A stretch of 64,000 nt of DNA, from contig JAJTWR010000269.1 in assembly GCA_021613335.1 (NCBI GenBank), positions 1,630,001-1,694,000 on the forward strand, given 5' to 3'. Under the pieces are notes generated by a model. That model did no database searches, had not been told where the DNA came from, and saw only the letters and a list, made by a program, of their open reading frames with translations. The DNA is from Whitmania pigra. Taxonomy: Eukaryota; Annelida; Clitellata; Hirudinida; Haemopidae. The position numbers and the translations under genes are program-made. Below, piece after piece: positions 22,047 to 32,185 of the stretch. Each line of letters opens with the position of its first letter. Within the stretch, counting starts at the first letter, position 1.

Positions 22047-22527
22047 ATGGCTGTCATTCACCAGAAAGCTGTCGGTCTTGAGAAGGGCCATGAAGTCTCT
22101 AAGCTGAGCCACGAGAGGCCATCAAGGCGAAAGGGGGTAAGTTGTCACGCTACGACGGTTTTTAGCGAATTTGTTTGGTCGGAGACTTCATTTTTGCCAC
22201 TTTTATCGTTTTTAATAGAAGGCGACTAAGCACGCCAAGTTCGTCAGAGATTTGGTTAGAGATGTCTGTGGATTTGCCCCTTATGAGAAGCGTTCTATGG
22301 AGTTGCTGAAAGTCGGCAAGGATAAGCGTGCTCTCAAGTTTATCAAGAGGAGGGTTGGTTTCACATGATTATCTTAGCATCAAAAACGTTTTTGCTACTA
22401 ATTTCATATCTGGAATTCAATCTTTATAATATCATTTGAACAGCTTGGCACACACATCAGAGGCAAGAAGAAGAGGGAAGAAATGAGCAATACTCTCCAG
22501 AAGATGAGGAAGGGCCATGGCAAATGA
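22047..22527 (+). CDS. RPL36: 60S ribosomal protein eL36, three exons
   Basis: Component of the large ribosomal subunit. Exons 22047-22136, 22219-22353 and 22444-22527 give 102 residues (human has 105). The start ATG is followed by [20 protein letters not shown]. Exon 2 holds the hallmark [20 protein letters not shown] and [10 protein letters not shown]. Exon 3 ends KMRKGHGK. Introns are only 82 and 90 bp, both phase 0. A pyrimidine-rich stretch about 95 bp upstream (ACTTCCTTTTGCTCC, near 21949) could be the 5'-TOP start typical of ribosomal protein mRNAs. The gene is divergent from the FKBPL-like gene with 437 bp between start codons. Neither intron shows paired C and D boxes of a snoRNA. 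Confidence 0.97.
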
Positions 22528-22552
22528 ATGGACAGTGCTTTGCATTCATCTA

Positions 22553-22558
22553 AATAAA
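22553..22558 (+). terminator. Polyadenylation signal of eL36
   Basis: AATAAA 26 bp after the stop codon, a very short 3'UTR as expected for a ribosomal protein gene. Confidence 0.75.
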
Positions 22559-22819
22559 ACCTTGCAACTAATTCTCGTGCTTGTGTTGAGGTTGCATAGA
22601 TTATGCTAATTTAAAACAATTTATGTGATGTGATGTGAGTATTGGGATGGTGCTATCTGTGTTTTGGCAACCAGTATCTGGGATAACCATACACTCCTTA
22701 TTGTTTAATTGAACAGGGCAATTATCTTTGCTGAATGGTAGAAATGCTACATAATTTTTTGAGTCTGTGATTCAATTGCTTGCAACAGAAAGCATGTAAC
22801 TAAATGGGAATTGTACTCA

Positions 22820-23065
22820 TGCTTTATAGCGGAAGCGATGACTTTCTCCTTGGCATTGTCTAGCGCAGGAAGAGTACGTCACATGAACATAGGTTTTTTC
22901 AGTACCCTTGAAAAGGTGCGTCTAGAAACCGCTGGCGTAAAAGGCAACGACTTCACATCCGTGTGTCTCGAAACGCCGACCAAACAGCTGAGTCTTGTGA
23001 GAAATCTCTGGATAGAACTAAAGTTTAAACAAAAATCTACATCTTGGTCAGAAGATAGCATTTAG
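22820..23065. other. Coding-like GC-rich island, gene not identified
   Basis: This segment is richer in GC than its surroundings and long frames are open on both strands: 22811-23065 on plus, and 23061-22879 on minus starting at a true ATG. The minus reading has an Arg/Ser-rich, presequence-like stretch (SRRTFSRVLKK). A second minus frame continues as RTLPALDNAKEKVIASAIKH. I cannot assign a family, or decide the strand. Confidence 0.3.
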
Positions 23066-23494
23066 GAAGTGGGTTTGTATTATAATTAAGTAAACACAAT
23101 CTCGATCACTAAGCGTGTTAAAGTTTCGAATAAAAATTCAGAGAGTAAACAGTCCGTAGTTTAATGGTCTATTTCTTTATTTTATGAACAAACATAGTGT
23201 GTACAGCAAACTAGTTTTAAGTTTTGATGCAAAAAATTAAGGTTTAATGATTCTCGAGCTTTTCCGAATTCTGAAGTTTTCATATATAATTAATAATATA
23301 TAAAATATATTGTATTACATACATGCAGTTGTTAACTTTATGCTTAATAATTACAACCACGAATAACAACCGTACTTTATTTCTAACGACAGTCGCAAAA
23401 ACTCTTCCGAAAAACTCCATTCAAAACAACCGCAACTCCTTAAAACTAAAAGTGAACAATTCAGGTCACTGTAATAGTAATTTCATATAAATAG

Positions 23495-23712
23495 CGCCAT
23501 ATGTATAGCGTCAGAGGCGCTTCTTGTAACTATTTATATAGCGCTCCACCCCAAGGGCGCTGGCTAAGTCCAAATCATCTCAGTTATGCAACGGATTATC
23601 ATCAAGTAAAAAAAAAGGGCGCTGGCGGCAGTGCAAGCTGGGTTTCGAACACGACACATTGCCATTACCGCCGTATGCAGGCACGTAACCCATTCGACTA
23701 ACATGCACTGAA
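23495..23712 (-). mobile_element. tRNA-derived SINE
   Basis: On the minus strand the element starts near 23710 with a tRNA-like head. An A box, TAGTCGAATGG, fits TRGYNNANNGG. A B box, GTTCGAAAC, fits GWTCRANNC. A body with two AGCGCCCTT motifs follows, then the end GGAGCGCTATATAAATAG. The GCGCTATATAAAT tail recurs at 5.5 kb and, slightly changed, in intron 1 of both lectin pseudogenes. No terminator-like poly(A) is clear. Confidence 0.7.
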
Positions 23713-23892
23713 AACATTTTTCGTGCTAATTGTTAATAATCGGCCAGAAGCAGACTCCTTAGTGACTTCGTCTCTGTCTTAAAATTTGCATCTTTTTTGA
23801 TCTGATAGAGATTCATCCAATTGTGGAGGTTGATTAAGATTTGAAGGATTAAAAGGTCTGACCGTTCCAGTAAAGTTTGGATTTTCACAATA

Positions 23893-23995
23893 CGTTACAA
23901 CGTTGTTGTTGATGATGATGATTATGATGATGATGATGATGATAATGACGATATATTTGTTGTTGTTGATGATGATGATGATATATTTGTTGTTT
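23893..23995. repeat. GAT and TTG microsatellite
   Basis: Two GAT runs separated by ATATATTTGTTGTTGTTGAT-type sequence, directly abutting the CUB-like exon. Confidence 0.8.
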
Positions 23996-24330
23996 GAGCA
24001 TGTAGTTGTTTCCTGCATCTTCATTTGGAAGCAACAAAATATCAGCTAAATGACTTTTAGTCTGAAAAACATGTTTGAAATTTTGCACTGGATTTTTGGA
24101 ATCCGTGACTAAAATCCATTCTGGCATATGGCTGCATTTGTATTGCCAACGATATCCTTGATGTCGGCCATTAGTGAACCACAGCTTGCACAGCCAGATG
24201 GCCATTTTCAGGCTTTGTTTCAGTGAGTTTGTTGTGGTGAAAAATTGTGAATTTGATCTTTTGGCCTTTTGGAGCTTCAACCAACAAACGTCTTTTAGAA
24301 CGGATTTGCATTGATCGGATACAATATTTG
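23893..24330 (-). pseudogene. CUB-like exon fragment, apparently frameshifted
   Basis: Two minus-strand frames both look coding. The upstream one reads RSKRRLLVEAPKGQKIKFTI, like a CUB strand with an 'AP.G..I.F' motif, and stops near 24170. The downstream one continues as YKCSHMPEWILVTDSKNPVQ and FKHVFQTKSHLADILLLPNE, like the second half of a CUB domain, until it runs into a GAT/TTG microsatellite at 23900-24000. The frame change suggests a pseudogene, or less likely a tiny unrecognised intron. It lies on the same strand as, and downstream of, the SUEL-like exon. Confidence 0.45.
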
Positions 24331-24505
24331 ATTTCAAATGCATTACTTTCCTTGGTAGAGTTATTTTATAATTTTCAATTCCATTGGATCAAAGAACTAC
24401 AAAAGCAGATTATAAATGAGAAACGGAATTTCTATTATCATTTATTTGATTGTCATTTATTAATATTTACTGGTGTTATCATAAAAAGCATTAACATAGA
24501 GACAG

Positions 24506-24772
24506 CTATACTGAACTTCTAAATATTTTATTAATCCTGGAAAGCCTGCAGCACTTTCGAGCCATCTGGAATATCTGTCTGCAAATCGCTAACTTGATAT
24601 CGCAATTTCTCTTAAACAAGCATTTGTCGTTCAGCATCTGTGAGACTTCAAAGCGTCCAACGTATCTTAGATCTTTGTTGAAAGCACCGAACGTTTCCAG
24701 CTCTTTCTCGCAGAGACATTTTCCATCACTCATTCTTCCATACTTGGCTTCACTCACAAATACCACATCAAC
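24506..24772 (-). CDS. SUEL-type (rhamnose-binding) lectin-like exon, partial
   Basis: After a good acceptor (TTGTTCTCAG, exon start 24772 on the minus strand) the frame reads VDVVFVSEAKYGRMSDGKC and later GRFEVSQMLNDKCLFKRN. This resembles the galactose-binding SUEL lectin core ('I..A.YGR', cysteines around 'V...C....C'). The usual C-terminal 'PC.GT.KYL.V.Y.C' is absent from this frame, which ends at a stop at 24506. It is probably one exon of the same extracellular lectin/CUB gene as 23893-24330, but the complete gene could not be assembled. Whether it is functional is unknown. Confidence 0.45.
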   Translation of the reverse strand, partial: VDVVFVSEAKYGRMSDGKCLCEKELETFGAFNKDLRYVGRFEVSQMLNDKCLFKRNCDIKLAICRQIFQMARKCCRLSRINKIFRSSV

Positions 24773-24779
24773 CTGAGAA

Positions 24780-25410
24780 CAACTGGGTTTGAATGTCTCC
24801 TGAATGCATCTTCACGATTGAGTGATAAAAAAATTAATTTTAATTAAAAGCTAGTGACAGAATGTATCTAATAAAAGCACCTTTAAATTCTATATAATAA
24901 CAAGTCAGTTTACCACTATTTGCTTCTAGCTTATTTGGTTAAAGTAATTCAAATATCATTGTTAACAAGCATTTAACCAAAATAAGCATAAACATTACTA
25001 TAATTTAAAATTTACAATGTTTAGAAAATGTAAACCTTTCAACAACCTTCTATTTTCAACAGTCGTGGCTTCTTTATCGTGCTTACTATTCATAAGTATA
25101 TCCGTGAATTGTTATGGTTGACATAATGAATAAATTTTTAAAAATTCCGAAAAAAGAAATTAAAAAAAACCGTAAATTCGCCAAATGTTTGGGGTGGATC
25201 GTCAAGACGTTACTAAAAGTCGGACATTTAAAAATTGATAGTAATTTGTGGAATAAATAAATAAAATATAAATTAAACTCTGTTATCTGATTGTAAATTG
25301 TTTTCAAAAGGCTCAGATTATGATTGTCATGAAGATTTACATATAAAACTATAGTTTTCGACAGCTGAGATATTTTGAGAAGGGTGACTTAATTAATGTC
25401 AGATTTAATA
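24780..25410. other. AT-rich region with no supported feature
   Basis: Upstream of the SUEL-like exon on its strand. No convincing first exon or promoter could be picked out. Confidence 0.4.
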
Positions 25411-25668
25411 CGAAACTTAATCGATCAAATTAAAAGACTTTTTTCGCTCATTTCAAATTCCAAATCGTTAAATATCAATCATTCGTACTTTGATGACTTT
25501 TATGACATGTAAAAAAATTGCCAGCCACTGTTTCATGCAAAAATCTCTAATTGTAGACTTGATAACCTGTGAATACTTGAAATTCTGATGCGATTTGACA
25601 TCCGAATAAAGTTCCCTGCAAAAATCTCCAATTGTAGACTTGATGACCTGTAGAAACTTAAACTGTAG
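25411..25668 (+). mobile_element. LTR-derived fragment with U3-like tandem units
   Basis: Begins TGTCAGATTTAATACGAAAC and continues with the same sequence as the start of the LTRs at 26496 and 42733, including two units of the roughly 80-bp repeat containing CTCTAATTGTAGACTTGATR. At 25669 it passes directly into the Gypsy pol tail. Confidence 0.6.
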
Positions 25669-26495
25669 AATTCGAGGAACCAATCTGAAGACGTGGTGGA
25701 AGATGATGTCACATCTAGAGATGTGAGCATGAAATATTTCAATTGTTTTATTTCAAAATGTCTTGTTCTTTTTGAAATATTTCAACACAAAAAAAAAAAA
25801 ACCAAAAAATTTATAACTTTAAAAATGAAGTTTTGATGTTGCTGAAACCAATTGCAGTTTGTTTAGCAATCATCTCTGCAAGTCCTACCAATAGCCTGGT
25901 GGAAAGGTACATGCTCATCACGGCTTCTTGCTAAGGTAGCTTCTAAGATTTTGTCATAGCCATAGACCGCTATAATCAAAAGAGGTTTAACATAACAATA
26001 ACATAATTATTTATAGTGGCTAAGAAGACCTGGATCTGTGCAATAACCACTATTTTTAGTCTTAATAACCGAATTTACTTAAGTAAATCTTAAATTTATC
26101 TACTGTGTCAGCATGGATGGTTTCCTTATCTAGTTTAATCCGTTAAAAAACCACCCTTGCCTGAAATAATTATTTTTTAAGTTTCCCGATGCCTTCCTAT
26201 ATAATTTACAGTTGTGCCCTCTGGTAGAAGCACTTTTTGTGGCTTCGAAAAACTGTTCAAGTAAAAGGCCTTCCCTTCCCGATAAAATTTTGAATGCCTC
26301 GATGAGGTCCCCTCTATTTCTTCTCTTTTCCAGAGTCCAACGATGTCATGCCGTAAATTGCTCCAGTAGACGAGCACAGCATGCAGCAAGATCAGAACGT
26401 TGTACGCTGCAACAAGCGTGAACATAAACTGCCCGCTTTGCAGATGTTGTTGTGAATTAATGTTTGACTATGTTCTCCAAAAAGGGGAGGAGTAG
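25669..26495 (+). mobile_element. Gypsy pol 3' tail and polypurine tract, split by a LINE
   Basis: 25669-25713 (GAATTCGAGGAACC, GAAGACGTGGTGGAAG) and 26337-26490 match consecutive parts of the pol tail at 42526-42720. The two pieces are separated by about 620 bp containing a minus-strand LINE end. The tail closes with a purine-rich AAAAAGGGGAGGAG just before TGTTGTAG, the expected polypurine tract and LTR start. Confidence 0.7.
25850..26336 (-). mobile_element. 5'-truncated CR1/Jockey-like LINE, reverse transcriptase C terminus
   Basis: On the minus strand the 5' break at 26336 is followed by LEKRRNRGDLIEAFKIL, then STRGHNCKLYRKASGN, the conserved C-terminal end of non-LTR reverse transcriptases. 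After a frame break comes DTVDKFKIYLSKFGY and a stop. About 200 bp of 3'UTR-like sequence follows. It is inserted in the Gypsy pol tail. Confidence 0.65.
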
Positions 26496-27680
26496 TGTTG
26501 TAGCGATCAAATTAAAAGACTTTTTACGCTCATCTCAAATTCAAAATCGTTAAATATCAATCATCTGGACTTTTATGACATAAAAAATTGCCAGACACTG
26601 TTCCATGCAAAATACTCAAATTGTAGACTTGATGACCTGTGAAAACTTGATATTCTGATTCAATTTGACATCCGATAAAGTTCCATGCAAAAATCTTTAA
26701 TTGTAGACTTGATGACCTTTGAAAACTTGTAATTCTGATGCAATTTTACATCCGAACAAAGTTCCATGCAAAAATCTTTAATTGTAGACTTGATGACCTG
26801 CAAAAACTTCAACTGTAAAAGAATTGCCAATGGTTTCGCTTCATCTCTTGTTTTCGCATCGAGGGTACCACGTCTGTTTGGATGAATAACATCCGATTAT
26901 ATTGTCGTCACTGTTTCTCTTGTACTATGTATCTTCAGGAGGTATGATGTCATCACTCAACTTGTTGCAAATTGTTAACAATATCAGCAGTTATAATTAA
27001 ATAAAATTCACTAAACATACAAATCTTAATGTTAAAGTTAAAATGTAAGATTTTTCATTAGCCAGGCAATCTTTTAACTGCGAACCTACAATGAACTCTA
27101 CAACACTTCCACTTGAAGTGAGTTTCATTCCGTAATCTGAATTCAAGTGAGCCGAATTTCTCAAAAGGAATTTTCCACTGTTGCATAAGGTGACGTTCCT
27201 CGTCCCAGTGGAACTTCTTTCATTTAAACGTTCCGATTTCACATCAACAGTTCGTTTGTGTTTGTTGGTCTGTTTTGATTTTTAAACTGACAAACGATGC
27301 TTGAACATTCTGACCTCTGGACGATTCTACAATCCAAGTTTAGTTTTCGTAACACAGTTGGTATTGTTCAAGAATCCTTTTAGGGATTAGAAATCCTTTT
27401 TGTAGTCAATATGGATACTTGTATTACATATTTTGCATCGTGGTCGACGACTACATAGCAATATTGTCCAATACAATTGTGATGATATATATTTGTAAAT
27501 ATAAGTTGCTTATATATATATTTATATATTTGTAAATAGATGTTGCTTATATATATTTCTAAATATGCTTGAAATATCTTTCAAACATGCAACTCAAGCA
27601 TATTACGCTTAAGCACAAGAGGCGACGAAATCTCTGCTCGTTCCTGTGTTTAGCATTAACATTCCACAATAAAAGTTACA
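26496..27680 (+). mobile_element. Gypsy-type LTR, copy A
   Basis: Bounded on the left by a polypurine tract and on the right by a primer-binding site (TGGTGTCAGAA at 27681, complementary to a tRNA-Leu 3' end). It starts TGTTGTAG and ends GTTACA, so it has the TG...CA ends of an LTR; length 1185 bp. The first third has three tandem units of about 80 bp. The middle carries an antisense CUB-like open frame (about 27260-27000). The last part has ATATATTTGTAAATA repeats and an AATAAA 15 bp from the end. Confidence 0.7.
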
Positions 27681-27960
27681 TGGTGTCAGAAAATGGCGAC
27701 TTGTCTTCCAGTTCTCACATCGATGAGAGTAACAGGAGATTCTACACTAGAATGGCAAAGATTCAAGAGGCATTAATTGAATTAGGCAATCGCAGACGAG
27801 ATTATTGAGTTTTTGACATGTGAGTACGGAGATTTTCACGACTCAGTCGTCAGTGATCAAATCGTCACCGGAATCACTGATGACCGCAACCACCCGCCAA
27901 CGCTTACTTCAACCGCGAAAGCTCGAAATCAAGATAGCAATCGACATATGACTACTTTGA
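27681..27960 (+). pseudogene. Gypsy gag start, truncated
   Basis: The primer-binding site is followed by an ATG at 27693 and a frame containing LTSMRVTGDSTLEWQRFKR, a typical Gypsy gag opening. A frameshifted stretch corresponding to FHDSVVSDQIVTGITDD in copy B follows. The fragment stops near 27960, where the sequence upstream of the lectin gene begins; the CCHC knuckle is missing in this copy. Confidence 0.6.
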
Positions 27961-27966
27961 CGGTTC

Positions 27967-28205
27967 ACTGTCAGATTTTATACGAAACTTAATCAATCTA
28001 ATTAAAGGACCTTATAGGTTCATTTCAAATTCCAAATCATTTAATATCGATCAACTAGATTTTGATAACTTTTATGACATGTAAAAAATTGCTAACCTTG
28101 CAAAAAACTCAAATTTTAGACTTGATGACCTGCAAAAACTTCAAAATCTGACATTCATTTCCTTTCGAATTGACGGTTTGACATCTGGAAAAAAGTTATA
28201 AAATA
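27967..28205 (+). promoter_or_regulatory. LTR-like upstream region and TATA box of lectin copy A
   Basis: 27967 begins TGTCAGATTTTATACGAAAC, the same sequence family as 25411 and the LTR 5' portion. It leads into TATAAAATA at 28197-28205, 116 bp before the lectin ATG. In copy B the same box lies at 44920-44928, 95 bp before the ATG. Confidence 0.45.
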
Positions 28206-28439
28206 TAGAGAATTCATTGCATCATATGTCGCTGGTCGGTTGAATGTTATAGTCGACATTAGGATTAATTATAATAATTTTGAAATTGTTACTTTAATTT
28301 GTAATAAATCAGAATTTAAAATGGCTTTGTTAATGCTGCTGATTCTATTTGCAAAAGGTTGGCAAACATTACAATATTGGTTGACGAGTTGGCTCTACGC
28401 TCTACGGTAAACCCAAAAGTCGTTAGGTATCGTGTTCTC

Positions 28440-28500
28440 AACTGCAGCTTGCACCGCCACAAAGCGCCCTGGGTTGCGGCGCTATACAAATTGTTGGGCG
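28440..28500 (+). mobile_element. SINE 3'-tail remnant in lectin intron 1 (copy A)
   Basis: CACCGCCACAAAGCGCCCTG followed by GCGCTATACAAATTG matches the tail of the SINE at 23.5 kb. The same remnant lies at about 45142-45202 in copy B, so it predates the duplication. Confidence 0.5.
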
Positions 28501-28795
28501 CCCTTGACGCTTATGCTTATTGTAAAACTCAATTAACAGCATCAATGTGGACCGTGGCAGTGGCGGAAGAAAACGTGGCGTATGGAAAACTTTGCAACCA
28601 AAGTTCTTACACTGGAAATAATTCAGCCTTTTTCGCAGTTGATGGAAATATTACCACATGTTTTCAATCGAAGTATACCAGATATCAGTGGATGTCAGTG
28701 GATCTATTGTGGAAATACAATGTGCAAAGGGTGATCCTGTATGGAGTTCTGGCTTCTAGTAAATACTATTTATGTGTTACATGTTACTAGATTTA

Positions 28796-31152
28796 CAAAG
28801 GCATAGCCAGGAGGGGAGCGACCGCTCACCCTACCACCATTTTCAAAAAAATCTGTTTAAGATCATGATTAAAAAATATATTTACTCAAATATTCTATAT
28901 AATACATTGTTTAATGTCTTTTGTAATATGCATTGAGGCATCTAAAGAGCCAAATCCCCATTTTACCAAAATATTTACAACCGGAAGTTTATAACTTTTT
29001 TTATCTTTGTCATTCTCATTATCGCCGTCACAGGCTCGTTAGCTACTTTAAATATAAAATATAAAAAAATTAGACGTTTTAAAATCAAAATCAGTGATCT
29101 AGATACACAGGGTAAGTACGATTTTATTCAATTTGGATAAAAAGTACGATTGGTGGTGGATCATCTGAGATCCTATTGATGAAATCAAAGTGGCTAAGTA
29201 CTTTGCAGTGATTGTTGGCTGTACTATTGATATCAGCAGAATCGATCAATTTTCTTTTTCTTTGAGCTATGTAACTGAAGACGGTAATGCAGTAGAACGA
29301 TTTATACAATTCATAGGATTACCTGGATCAAGCGCTGAAGATTTTTACAACGTTTTTCTTTCAGCAGTAAAAAAAACTTGGGAACTGATAACGACATCCC
29401 GACTCCGGCTGCTGCGATTGTTAAGAAAGTGAATCCTGATTGCTTCAACAGACTCTCACGTGGAAAACTAAGATGACTCAGTAAGAGAAAGGCTTCATGC
29501 AATCATTGACATAACCATAATGCAGTGGAACGATTTATACAATTCAGAGAATTACCTGGATCAAGCGTTAAAGATTTTTACAACATTCTTTTTTTAGTGG
29601 TAAAAAACTTGGGTTTGTCCATAACTATGTTAAGGTCAGTCATACGATGGAGCTAGTACAATGTCGGGTGAAATAGCAGATCTCCAAACAAGAGTTAGTG
29701 AGCTTGTTCACAATGCACTCTTTATGCACTGCTGTGCACATAAGATAAATTTAATTTTAATTGACACAGTAAGTTCCAATGTTTAAACACAGTTATTTTT
29801 TTGAACTCTAGAAAGGCTCTATACCTTTTTTTCTGGCAGTTTGACTCGTCTTTCAATATTAAATGAAAAACAATGCAAATACATAGAATAGCATGGACTC
29901 TAAAAAGACTTTGTGATAGTAGATGAGCATCCAGGAAATCAGCAGTAGGTGCAGTTTTGCAGAATTTACCAGCACTAATAGTGGCTCTGCAAAGAATTGT
30001 GGATGGTGAAAAAAAAACTGCACTGAGTCACGGGGCATTCTTGTAACACTTAATACATATGAGTTTTTAGTTCTATTATTCTTGAAAAAGTTCTAGAGAA
30101 GGCTTTCAGCTTATCCAATTATTTACAGAAAAGTACTATTGATTCGGTAACAGCTTCTTATTTGATTCTTAATTTGAAAATTATCTGAAAAACATGCGAA
30201 ATGAATTTGAATACGAGTTTCAACAAATTAAGACTGAAGCAACTCAAAAATGTGATATTACTACTGACTTTCAGCCACATAGAAATCGGAAAAGAAAGAG
30301 ATTCCATGAGGAAATTGCAGAGGATGATGGAATAGTAGATGCTCGAAAGAAAGTCTTGGTTGAAACCTACATGATTTCAATAGATCATGCCATAAGCATA
30401 AGTAGTATCACTAAAAGATTTGATCATTTAAAAAATGTGGCTTCCAAATTCAGCTGTTTGTATCCTAAGAATTTCAACGATGTTCATAATGTGACAAAAT
30501 TGGAAACTTTAGCGTATATGTACTCGGATGTCATCGAAAGTCGAAGTGCAATTGTTTAAGAATTTCTTTCATTTAGAGATATGTGCAAGGAATTAATTAG
30601 TATTACCAATCAGGAAAATTCAAGTGTCGAAGAAATGACCATCAACACTGTATTAAAATTCATGACTGCCCATGACGTGTGTTCCATTTATCTTAACCTA
30701 AGCAGACTGTATCGCATTTTTCTGACCAATATTTTTTATATATATTTATTTTTTTACCAATAAACAGCGCTTGTGCGGAACGATCCTTCAGCCTACTCAA
30801 ACTCATAAAATCGTACGTTTTACTGTGGGCGGGGGCAGATTGTCTGGTTTAGCCTTGGTTGCGAATGAAAGACAATTCGCTAGTGAAGTGGATTATAACA
30901 AAATAAATGATAAATTTGCTAGAATGAGACTAAGACAAAAAAAACTGTTGTAGTTGATTTAGGCGTTATGCCGACTGCATTACTATAAATAAAATTGTTT
31001 TTTTTCCACCGCTTGAGTGTTCAGTGTTTCTATTTAAAAAATATATAACATATTAATACGGATAAGTATATTGAACTTAATTATGTGAAAAAATTGTGGG
31101 GCCTTTTTTAAATGCTCGCTCCCCCTGGTGTTAAAACCTGGCTACGCCACTG
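28796..31152 (+). mobile_element. hAT element with ZMYM1-like transposase remnant, copy A
   Basis: The ends are imperfect inverted repeats (CAAAGGCATAGCCAGG left, CCTGGCTACGCCACTG right). The flanking octamers TAGATTTA and CATATTTG match at 5 of 8 positions (6 of 8 with copy B's TATATTTG), as expected for an old 8-bp target duplication. Remnants include ISRIDQFSFSLSYVTEDGNA and ERFIQFIGLPGSSAEDF. The C-terminal dimerisation region has a Glu-Arg-Ser-Phe-Ser block at about 30778-30800 and RLSGLALVANERQFASEVDY. Multiple stops and rearrangements, including a partly repeated 29330-29600 segment, show it is dead. It sits in lectin intron 2. Confidence 0.75.
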
Positions 31153-32185
31153 CATATTTGGAATTGTTTGTTGAATTTGAAAAAATATTAAATCTAAAAC
31201 CTTGAAGCAATTACAAAGTCTTATCTTTTACTTGATTTATCCTTTAAATACAAAAATTTTGCAATTTTTAAATTTAGATTACCTCCAAGTTTTTCTTACT
31301 AATGTGAAAGATATTACAAGTAAAACACGTTACCATCAACTGCTCTTTAGTGTCCAATAGTAGAAAAATATCAAAATTTAACTGTTCAAACGAGATATGG
31401 AATATGATGAGATACCTGTTTATTGTTCAGTCAAAATTGTCTTTGTATCAATTGGAAATTTGTGAAATCGACGCGATCGGATCTTGGGCTGAAGGTAAAG
31501 ATATTAAAAATATGGTTTTCTTTAAATTGTTAATGTTTTATATGTTTTTTTAAATTTCTTTGCATCTTTGAATTTCAAAATAGAATGTCAAAATGTCAAT
31601 TAAAAAACACAGTTAGCCCAAGAAGGAATAATGTTCTTTACAAAAAGCCAACTATCATTCACTATAATGAGACCGGTATAAACAATCCATCCAAAGCTGT
31701 GGATGGGATAAGAGACACTGATCAAAATCATGGATTCTGTTTCAGTTCTCAACCATATAATCTTTATTATACCTGGATAAAAATTGACATGTTGGAAAAG
31801 TACGTAATTGATTATGTTGCTATAACAGCCTGGAATTCTACTAAAGGCGAGTTTGCTATAAAATATCATATAATTTTTTATTAAAATGTAAATCGCACTT
31901 AGTACAATTAAATTAACGTTAAATACTTCCTTGTTTGCTTTTAGAATCTCTACGACTAAAAGCCTTCTCTATCAGTTTAACTAATCAGGATTTTATCTTC
32001 AAGCTTTATCAGTCTTTTCCAGTTTGCACTAAATGTAATGGAATTACTTTTCAACCTGGAACTAGAGTCACTTTTCAATGTCGTGCCAATCTGCGTGCTT
32101 CTTGATCATTCAACACTCGCCCAATCCATCATTTTTTGGTATATGTGAAGTTGAGGCCTACGAACCTTTAAACAAAGGTAGGTGT

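Noticed and set aside
22354..22443. Possible snoRNA in eL36 intron 2
   Set aside because: Only a weak C-box-like ATGATTA and no D box (CTGA) near the end.
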